The notes under the pieces: model-generated | The model's input: only the letters and a program-made list of their open reading frames with translations | Told to the model about the DNA's origin: nothing | Databases searched by the model: none | Shown: piece by piece, positions 6,595-11,343 of the stretch | Numbering within the stretch: position 1 is the stretch's first letter | Layout: the number at the start of each line of letters is the position of its first letter | Source of the DNA: an uncultured Sphingobium sp. | Lineage (GTDB): Bacteria > Pseudomonadota > Alphaproteobacteria > Sphingomonadales > Sphingomonadaceae | Length of the DNA stretch: 11,343 nt | Reading direction: 5' to 3' | Assembly: GCA_913773715.1 (NCBI GenBank) | Contig: CAJYHD010000035.1 | Location: 1 to 11,343, forward strand | Made by a program: the position numbers and the translations under genes

Positions 6595-6616
6595 ATCATA
6601 TGGGTGGGGTTTGCGG
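6580..6616. repeat. 8-bp inverted repeat upstream of lptF
   Basis: CCGCAAAC (6580-6587) and GTTTGCGG (6609-6616) are exact reverse complements separated by 21 bases, in the divergent region between the DUF2141 gene and lptF. The arm spacing (29 bases centre to centre, close to three helical turns) would place both half-sites on one face of the DNA, as for an operator. It could equally form a long-loop hairpin in an lptF leader RNA. Confidence 0.5.
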
Positions 6617-6650
6617 CCAAAACATGGTGATGGAACGACGACTTAGAGAA

Positions 6651-7859
6651 ATGCTGACCGCCACCGACCGCTATCTCGCCCGCCTGATCGCGCTGCCGAT
6701 GCTCGCCACGCTGGTCATCGCCGCGATGCTGCTCGTGCTCGACAAGATGTTGAGCCTGTTCGATTTCGTCGCGGCGGAAGGCGGGCCTGTCAGCGTCGTA
6801 TGGCGCATGCTCGCCAACATGCTGCCCGAATATCTCTCGCTCGGTATTCCGATCGGACTGATGCTCGGCATCCTGCTCGCTTTCCGCAAGCTCGCCATGT
6901 CGTCGGAATTGGACGTAATGCGCGCCGTGGGTCTGTCCTACGGTCGATTGCTCCGCGTCCCCTACATGTACGCGATTGCGCTGGCGCTGCTTAATTTCGG
7001 CATCGTCGGCTTCGTCCAGCCGCTGTCGCGCCACGCCTACGAGGCGCTGCGGTTCGAGCTACGCTCCGGCGCGCTCGGCGCATCGATCAAGGTGGGCGAG
7101 TTCACAACGCTCGGCAAGCGGATGACGATGCGGATCGAACGCAGCCTGGACGAAGGCCGCAACCTTCAAGGCATCTTCGTCCGCGCGACGCGCGCCGATG
7201 GTCAATCCGTAGCGGTGACCGCGGCGCAGGGAACGTTCCTGGCGACCGACGATCCAGACACGATCATCTTCCGCCTGCGCAACGGCGTGCTGGTCAACGA
7301 CGCGCCCAAGTATAAGACGCCGCGCATCCTGTCCTTTTCCAGCCATGATCTGCCGATCGACCTGCCGCAGATCGAGAATTTCCGGGGACGCGACAATGAT
7401 CGGGAAAAGACTATTCCCGAACTGGTCGTCATCGGCCACAACAAGGCGACGCCTGAGAAGCTGCGGCAGGAAGTGCGCGCCAATTTCCACTTTCGCATGG
7501 TGGAAGTGGTGATGATGTTCCTGCTGCCGATGGCTGCGCTGGCTTTCGCGATTCCGCCCAAGCGATCGACCTCGGCGCTCGGCGTCTTCCTGTCGATCGT
7601 CTTCATCGTCACTTATCACAAGGTCAATCAATATGGCGAAAGCGTGGCGGCTTTGGGCAAGGTCGATCCGATCATTGCGCTGTGGGGACCGTTCCTAATC
7701 GCCGCCGCGCTCATCTTCTGGATGTATCATGTGATCGCCCATCGGCCTGGCGGGCAGCCGATTGCCGCGCTGGAGTTCGCCGTCGGCAAGCTTGGCAAAC
7801 AGATCGTGCGCCTGCTGCGGCTCGGGCGAAAACGCGCTCCGGCGGAAGGGGCCACCTGA
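6651..7859 (+). CDS. lptF: LPS/glycolipid export permease LptF (YjgP/YjgQ family)
   Basis: LptF pairs with LptG as the inner-membrane permease of the LptB2FG ABC exporter, which pulls outer-membrane glycolipid out of the inner membrane and passes it to LptC and LptA. The 402-aa protein shows the family layout: hydrophobic spans at about 13-33, 63-80 and 103-122, a large periplasmic beta-jellyroll domain (about 140-260), then spans at about 284-302, 306-325 and 341-361. The conserved patch LSLGIPIGLMLGILLAFRKL (62-81) followed by SSELDVMRAVG (84-94) is the coupling region facing LptB. A basic C-terminal tail follows. The start at 6651 fits the family (a few residues before DRYLARL); ATGs at 6630 and 6624 in the same frame are alternatives, and no start has a strong ribosome-binding site. 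lptG begins 3 bases after its stop. LptF rather than LptG by order and by similarity. Confidence 0.92.
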   Translation: MLTATDRYLARLIALPMLATLVIAAMLLVLDKMLSLFDFVAAEGGPVSVVWRMLANMLPEYLSLGIPIGLMLGILLAFRKLAMSSELDVMRAVGLSYGRLLRVPYMYAIALALLNFGIVGFVQPLSRHAYEALRFELRSGALGASIKVGEFTTLGKRMTMRIERSLDEGRNLQGIFVRATRADGQSVAVTAAQGTFLATDDPDTIIFRLRNGVLVNDAPKYKTPRILSFSSHDLPIDLPQIENFRGRDNDREKTIPELVVIGHNKATPEKLRQEVRANFHFRMVEVVMMFLLPMAALAFAIPPKRSTSALGVFLSIVFIVTYHKVNQYGESVAALGKVDPIIALWGPFLIAAALIFWMYHVIAHRPGGQPIAALEFAVGKLGKQIVRLLRLGRKRAPAEGAT

Positions 7860-7862
7860 TCC

Positions 7863-8960
7863 ATGTTCGACTTCTTCCCTTCCCGCCAGATCAGCCTCTA
7901 CATGGCACGCCTGTTCCTGACACGGACCTTTGCGGTGCTGGCCTTGCTGGTCGTCGTCCTTCAGACGCTCGACCTGCTGGGTAATTCCGGCGATGTCCTT
8001 GCCTATCCCGGCAATGGCGACCCGGAACTGTGGCACTATGTCGGCCTGCGTGCGCCGCAGATCATCGCCCGCTTCCTGCCCTTTTCGGTGCTGCTTGGTA
8101 CGCTGGTTATGCTCGCGACACTTAACCAGAATAGCGAGATAATCTCGATGAAGGCGGCGGGGCTGTCGGCGCATCAGATCCTCGCGCCGTTGATCGCGAC
8201 GGCGCTGGGCGTGTCGATCATCAGCTTCGTCTTCAACGAGCGAGTCGTAGTGCGATCGACCGCGTCGCTCAGTGCATGGGAGGCTGTCGATTATGGACCG
8301 ATCCCGCGCGACAGCGGGGTCAAGTCCAACCCGTGGGTCCGAGACGGCAACAATCTCGTCAACGTCGCCATCGTGGCGGGGCGCGGGACCGAAGTTCAGC
8401 TTCGCAAGATCGAGATCTACAACCGCGTCAACAACAGCCTGACCACCATCGTCCAGGCGCCGCGCGGCCATTATGACGCCAAGTCGAAAAGCTGGGTGCT
8501 GGAAAACGCCAAGCAGTTCGACGTCGCGCGCGGCACGATGCGCGATGTCGGAACGGTGCGCTTCGGCCGCGACATCCGCCCCGACCAGTTCACGCTGGCG
8601 AAGGTCGACCCCGACGGTCTGACCTTCAGTGAGTTGAACGCGGCGATCAGCGACCTGCGCGATGCCGGTCGTCCGACGGCGGAACTGGAGGGAAGCCTTT
8701 GGCACAAGTTGTCGGGGCCACTCTCGGCGCTGTTGATGCCGATCCTGGGTTCGGTCGCTGCGTTCGGCCTTGCCCGCTCGGGTCAGTTGTTCATTCGCGC
8801 GGTGATGGGGATGGCACTGGGCTTCGCCTATTTCGTGGCGGACAATTTCTCGCTCGCGATGGGCAGCCTTGGCGCTTATCCGCCGATCCTCGCCGCATGG
8901 GCGCCCTTCTTCCTGTTCCTGCTCGTCGGGGAAACGGTGTTGTTCCGAACCGAAGAATGA
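7863..8960 (+). CDS. lptG: LPS/glycolipid export permease LptG (YjgP/YjgQ family)
   Basis: LptG is the second permease half of LptB2FG. The 365-aa protein, close to the E. coli length, has spans at about 16-39, 68-86 and 104-124, a periplasmic jellyroll (about 140-250) and three C-terminal spans (about 283-303, 309-331, 339-359). Family features include IARFLPFSVLLGTLVMLATL (68-87), the coupling segment NSEIISMKAAGLS (90-102), and a loop NNLVNVAIV (163-171) in the jellyroll. The last span region reads GSLWHKLSGPLSALLMPILG (277-296), the conserved 'E-x-x-W-x-x-P' region. It begins 3 bases after lptF, with GGAAGGGG overlapping the lptF end as a likely ribosome-binding site, so the two subunits are made together. 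A hairpin terminator follows directly. LptB, LptC and LptA are not in the window. Confidence 0.93.
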   Translation: MFDFFPSRQISLYMARLFLTRTFAVLALLVVVLQTLDLLGNSGDVLAYPGNGDPELWHYVGLRAPQIIARFLPFSVLLGTLVMLATLNQNSEIISMKAAGLSAHQILAPLIATALGVSIISFVFNERVVVRSTASLSAWEAVDYGPIPRDSGVKSNPWVRDGNNLVNVAIVAGRGTEVQLRKIEIYNRVNNSLTTIVQAPRGHYDAKSKSWVLENAKQFDVARGTMRDVGTVRFGRDIRPDQFTLAKVDPDGLTFSELNAAISDLRDAGRPTAELEGSLWHKLSGPLSALLMPILGSVAAFGLARSGQLFIRAVMGMALGFAYFVADNFSLAMGSLGAYPPILAAWAPFFLFLLVGETVLFRTEE

Positions 8961-8963
8961 ATG

Positions 8964-8998
8964 AAGCCCCGGCGACCAAGGGACGTCGCCGGGGCTTT
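8964..8998. terminator. Intrinsic terminator between lptG and the desaturase gene, probably bidirectional
   Basis: A 13-bp perfect stem, AAGCCCCGGCGAC (8964-8976) with GTCGCCGGGGCTT (8985-8997), encloses an 8-base loop and starts 4 bases after the lptG stop. On the plus strand it ends in CTTT, a short T-run. On the minus strand it ends in CTTCATTCATTCTT, so it may also stop transcription of the convergent desaturase gene. Confidence 0.8.
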
Positions 8999-9007
8999 CG
9001 AGGGGGC

Positions 9008-9041
9008 GTCCCGGTCATGAGGGGGAGTGAATGACCGGGAC
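9008..9041. repeat. Second perfect hairpin in the lptG/desaturase gap
   Basis: GTCCCGGTCAT (9008-9018) and ATGACCGGGAC (9031-9041) form an 11-bp perfect stem around a 12-base purine-rich loop. It follows the first hairpin after 10 bases. No T-run flanks it on either strand. The rest of the gap to 9111 holds only a short 5-bp stem CGCTG/CAGCG (9101-9117) overlapping the desaturase stop, with an AAAAATATTT tract (9086-9095) that reads as T-rich on the minus strand; this could be a weak terminator for that gene. No gene is supported here. Confidence 0.6.
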
Positions 9042-9111
9042 AATTCGGAGATAGGCACCGCTTTTCCGGTTTCAACACGCAACCGAAAAATATTTCGCTG
9101 CGCTGTAAGTT

Positions 9112-10179
9112 TCAGCGGGTCCGCAGCGTCGAACGGGCGATCTTGCCGACCAGAGGCATCATCCCTGCGTAATTGCCCTTGCGGTATGGCGATCCGTGTT
9201 CCAGCGTTTCCATCATCCGAGCATGGGCCTTGCCCAACGCATGATAGGGTACACTCGGCAGCAGGTGATGCAATGCGTGGTAGCGAAGGCCGACCGGCGC
9301 CCACAGTGCGGGCAGATAGCTTGGCGGTGGAACATTGACCGAATCGAGATATTGCGCAGTCACCGTCATCGCTTCGCCCTCATTCTCCCAAAGATGGGCG
9401 ACGAGCGTCCGGAGCTGGTTGATGACCGTCATGGCCGAATGGATCGCCATATAGACGAGCAGCGGCTTCCAGCCGAAGACGAAGATGCTGCCGATCAGGC
9501 CCAGAGCGACGAGGCTCGCGCCTGCCTCCTGCCACGCCCATTGGCGAGCGAAGTCGCCTTCAGGCGTGCGGCGGCGATAGGCGGGGTTGATCGACAGCGC
9601 CGAAAACTCCGCCACCACCTTTCGACGGAGCGCCGGAATAACTGCGCTGAGCGGCGTCAATATGCCGAAGCGCAGGATCAGGCCGACCGGCGCGAGCGAC
9701 GCTACGAGGATGAAGAGCGGGAGCGACCAGGGCTTCATCAGCGCCAGCGGCAGATATTCGGGGTCCTCCGCCGTGCCATAGCGGGTGCGGGCATGATGCT
9801 GGTTATGAACGCCCTCATACATGAAGGACGGGATCATCAGCGGCATGCCGACCAGCAGGTTCCAGCCGGTGCGAAAGCCCGGCACCGCATCCTTGCGCAT
9901 ATGCGTGAGTTCATGGATGAAGCTTGCCGCGCGATACAGCGCCAGCATCGCGACGACGCCCAACGCGATTGCCCAGCCGGTGCCGCTGACCAGCACTGCA
10001 CCCGCCAATGCGCCCCAGCCGACCAGCGCCGAAAGCGTCATGTCGGTCCAGTAGATACGCGGGCTTGCCAAAGCATATTCGCGCGCCAGTTCGGCTGCGG
10101 CGCGCAGCATCGCGCTGTCGTCAGGCACCGCCGCCCGCGCACGCTGCGCGGCGGCAAGGATGGGATCATGCACGGTCAT
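9112..10179 (-). CDS. Fatty acid desaturase family membrane protein
   Basis: Enzymes of this family use a diiron centre, O2 and reducing equivalents to introduce a double bond or hydroxyl into an acyl chain in the membrane. The 355-aa protein has the three diagnostic histidine boxes: HELTH (89-93), HNQHH (125-129) and HALHH (301-305), plus the often conserved NQLRTLVAH (254-262) with a further histidine. Hydrophobic spans lie at about 48-66, 70-86, 107-121, 153-182 and 220-255, on both sides of the boxes as in the family. A GGAGG (10193-10197) sits 13 bases upstream of ATG 10179, rather far for a ribosome-binding site, but no closer in-frame start is better. Single gene, convergent with lptG and divergent from the GNAT-like gene. 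No fused cytochrome b5 or ferredoxin domain is seen. Substrate unknown: phospholipid acyl chains, sphingoid base or carotenoid-like molecules are all possible. Confidence 0.88.
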   Translation of the reverse strand: MTVHDPILAAAQRARAAVPDDSAMLRAAAELAREYALASPRIYWTDMTLSALVGWGALAGAVLVSGTGWAIALGVVAMLALYRAASFIHELTHMRKDAVPGFRTGWNLLVGMPLMIPSFMYEGVHNQHHARTRYGTAEDPEYLPLALMKPWSLPLFILVASLAPVGLILRFGILTPLSAVIPALRRKVVAEFSALSINPAYRRRTPEGDFARQWAWQEAGASLVALGLIGSIFVFGWKPLLVYMAIHSAMTVINQLRTLVAHLWENEGEAMTVTAQYLDSVNVPPPSYLPALWAPVGLRYHALHHLLPSVPYHALGKAHARMMETLEHGSPYRKGNYAGMMPLVGKIARSTLRTR

Positions 10180-10327
10180 GTGCGTTCGTTAACCTCCAAA
10201 TGCGCTGCAATCGTGGCAGCACCATGACATTTCGGTCAGGATTGCGCCTGTCCCCCAGCACCCGATTGACTTTGATCGATCAACGGCCGACTGCATGCGC
10301 GATTTCGCGAAGGGGAAGGCGGCCGCC
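10180..10327. promoter_or_regulatory. Divergent upstream region between the desaturase and GNAT-like genes
   Basis: This 148-base gap must contain promoters for both directions. TTGACT (10266-10271) points at the GNAT-like gene but lacks a good -10 element at 16-18 bases. The gap contains the palindromes TTGATCGATCAA (10272-10283) and TTCGCGAA (10304-10311), and a small stem GCTGC/GCAGC (10204-10220) in the desaturase leader. AGGGGAAGG (10311-10319) is the probable ribosome-binding site for the plus-strand gene. Confidence 0.4.
10272..10283. promoter_or_regulatory. 12-bp perfect palindrome, candidate operator
   Basis: TTGATCGATCAA is a perfect palindrome directly abutting a TTGACT -35-like hexamer in the divergent region. 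Its position suits a repressor or activator controlling one or both genes. It resembles the FNR half-sites TTGAT/ATCAA, but these are only 2 bases apart here and FNR needs 4, so no regulator can be named. Confidence 0.4.
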
Positions 10328-11343
10328 ATGGCAAGCAACGATCTGGTGATTACGCCCGTTTCAGGCAAGGGCGACCTCAAGGCTTTCATTGATCTCCCCT
10401 GGCGGCTGTACGCCAACGATCCCAATTGGGTGCCGCCGCTGAAGGGCGAGGTGAAGGAACTGCTGACCCCCGGCAAGAACCCCTTCTTCGGTCATGCCGA
10501 TGCGCAATATTTTCTGGCGAAGCGCGGCGGCACGGTCGTCGGTCGCATTTCCGCGCATATCGATCGCCTCGCACTCGGCCAGCCGCTCGATCAGGGCATG
10601 GGGCCGGGAACAGGCAATTTCGGCATGTTCGAGGCGGAGGATGCCGCGACTGGGCAAGCGCTGATCGCGGCGGCCGAGGACTGGCTGCGGAGCAAGGGCA
10701 TGACGCGCTCACTGGGGCCGCTGTCGCTGTCGATCTGGGAAGAGCCGGGCCTGCTCATCGAAGGCCATGATCATCCGCCGACGGTGATGATGGGACATAA
10801 CAGCCCGACCTATCAGGCGATGATCGAAGGTGCGGGCTATGCGCCGGTCAAGCAGCTCAAGACCTACGAACTCGACATCACGCAGAAATTCCCGCCGCTG
10901 ATCGAGCGGATCGTCCAGTCGGGCGAGAAGAACCCGCGCATCCGCATCCGTAATGTCGACAAGTCGAAATTCGATGCGGAGGCCGCGATCATCCTCGGCA
11001 TTCTGAACGATGCGTGGGGCAATAACTGGGGCTTTGTGCCGATCACCGATGAAGAGGTGGTGCATACCGGCAAGAAGCTGAAGCCGATCGTGTTCGAGGA
11101 TTTGATCATGATCGCCGAACTGGATGGCGAGCCGGTCGCGTTCATGATGACGCTGCCCGACCTCAACGAAGCGATCAAGCCGCTCAACGGGTCGCTGCTG
11201 CCCTTCGGCTGGATCAAGCTGCTGAGTTGGCTGAGGACGCCCAAGGTCAAGACGATGCGCGTGCCGCTGATGGGTGTGGTGCAGCGGTTGCAGGCGTCGC
11301 GCATGGCGAGCCAACTGGCGTTCATGATGATCGAATATATCCG
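10328..11343 (+). CDS. GNAT-fold (N-acyltransferase-like) protein, N-terminal part (runs off right edge)
   Basis: The frame is open for 338 complete codons to the window end with no stop. I recognise the family by sequence pattern: FIDLPWRLYANDPNWVPPLK (20-39), FFGHADAQYFLAKRGGTVVG (53-72), RISAHID (73-79), MGPGTGNFGMFEAED (91-105), GPLSLSIWEEPGLLIEG (130-146) and PPTVMMGHNSPTY (150-162). These belong to a conserved proteobacterial family with an acyl-CoA N-acyltransferase (GNAT) fold, some members of which carry an unreliable automatic name (dATP pyrophosphohydrolase). I do not see a Nudix box. ATG 10328 is chosen because of the AGGGGAAGG ribosome-binding stretch nine bases upstream and the family N-terminus; ATG 10295 in frame would add 11 residues. 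It is divergent from a desaturase-like gene. One alternative role is bacterial ceramide synthase, which has a GNAT-like fold; the sequence alone does not prove this. Confidence 0.8.
   Translation, partial: MASNDLVITPVSGKGDLKAFIDLPWRLYANDPNWVPPLKGEVKELLTPGKNPFFGHADAQYFLAKRGGTVVGRISAHIDRLALGQPLDQGMGPGTGNFGMFEAEDAATGQALIAAAEDWLRSKGMTRSLGPLSLSIWEEPGLLIEGHDHPPTVMMGHNSPTYQAMIEGAGYAPVKQLKTYELDITQKFPPLIERIVQSGEKNPRIRIRNVDKSKFDAEAAIILGILNDAWGNNWGFVPITDEEVVHTGKKLKPIVFEDLIMIAELDGEPVAFMMTLPDLNEAIKPLNGSLLPFGWIKLLSWLRTPKVKTMRVPLMGVVQRLQASRMASQLAFMMIEYI

Noticed and set aside
7695..8705. A 336-codon minus-strand frame opposite lptG
   Set aside because: Composition typical of an antisense shadow; lptG on the plus strand is full length with family motifs.
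9027..9338. Small plus-strand frame of 103 codons after lptG
   Set aside because: It starts within the second hairpin, runs into the antisense of the desaturase, and has no clear ribosome-binding site or motif.
9196..10227. A 343-codon plus-strand frame opposite the desaturase
   Set aside because: Low-complexity Arg/Gln/His composition and no recognisable domain; the minus strand has three intact histidine boxes.
10272..10283. FNR box at TTGATCGATCAA
   Set aside because: The half-sites TTGAT and ATCAA are separated by 2 bases instead of the required 4.
10709..11314. A 201-codon minus-strand frame opposite the GNAT-like gene
   Set aside because: The plus strand stays open to the window end with conserved motifs; the minus frame is Arg/His/Asp-rich without motifs.
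10328..11343. Nudix-type dATP pyrophosphohydrolase for the right-edge gene
   Set aside because: No Nudix box pattern (GX5EX7REUXEEXGU) is visible in the 338 residues present; the motifs fit a GNAT-fold family.
1..11343. Mobile element, prophage, CRISPR or defence system
   Set aside because: No transposase, integrase, terminal inverted repeats, spaced direct repeats or nuclease/helicase genes are seen; base composition looks uniform and the genes are housekeeping or envelope functions.

Overview
This window is core chromosome of a high-GC alphaproteobacterium, most likely a sphingomonad (Sphingomonadales: Sphingobium, Sphingomonas or Novosphingobium type). The call rests on the petABC, LptF/LptG and 'DPNWVPPLK' GNAT-type protein sequences and on the gene order; no rRNA gene is present to settle it. 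Coding is dense, with short gaps and overlapping operon genes. I see no tRNA, rRNA, insertion sequence, phage gene, CRISPR array or defence locus, and no clear sign of recent transfer.

Layout. (1) Positions 1-671, minus strand: trmL (wobble-base tRNA methyltransferase) overlaps by ATGA with the 5' part of hemF (oxygen-dependent coproporphyrinogen oxidase), which runs off the left edge. (2) 881-3662, plus strand: petA-petB-petC, the complete cytochrome bc1 complex (Rieske protein, cytochrome b, cytochrome c1), reading away from trmL-hemF across a 209-base shared upstream region. (3) A strong intrinsic terminator at 3690-3722, then apt (adenine phosphoribosyltransferase), whose ATG lies only 13 bases past the T-run. 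(4) 4424-6523, minus strand: a three-gene run in the order DUF2141 secreted protein, diacylglycerol-kinase-family lipid kinase, MTA/SAH-nucleosidase-like enzyme, convergent with apt. (5) 6651-8960, plus strand: lptF-lptG, the permease pair of the outer-membrane glycolipid exporter, closed by a 13-bp terminator hairpin. (6) 9112-10179, minus strand: a membrane fatty-acid-desaturase-family protein with three histidine boxes. (7) 10328 to the right edge, plus strand: the first 338 codons of a GNAT-fold protein, divergent from the desaturase.

How the genes fit together. The left third is respiration and heme: hemF makes the precursor of the heme that petB and petC bind. In the middle, the nucleosidase would release adenine and Apt would recycle it to AMP, so the two convergent genes may be successive salvage steps. 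The right half leans towards envelope lipids: a lipid kinase, LptF/LptG, a desaturase and an N-acyltransferase-like protein. In a sphingomonad the envelope carries glycosphingolipids, so a sphingolipid role for some of these is a reasonable but unproven idea.

I did not find an obviously new biological system. The points most worth a second look are the terminator placed inside the apt leader, a lipid-kinase subfamily with an altered nucleotide loop, inverted repeats at both divergent promoter regions on the right, and the possible ceramide-synthase relationship of the last gene.
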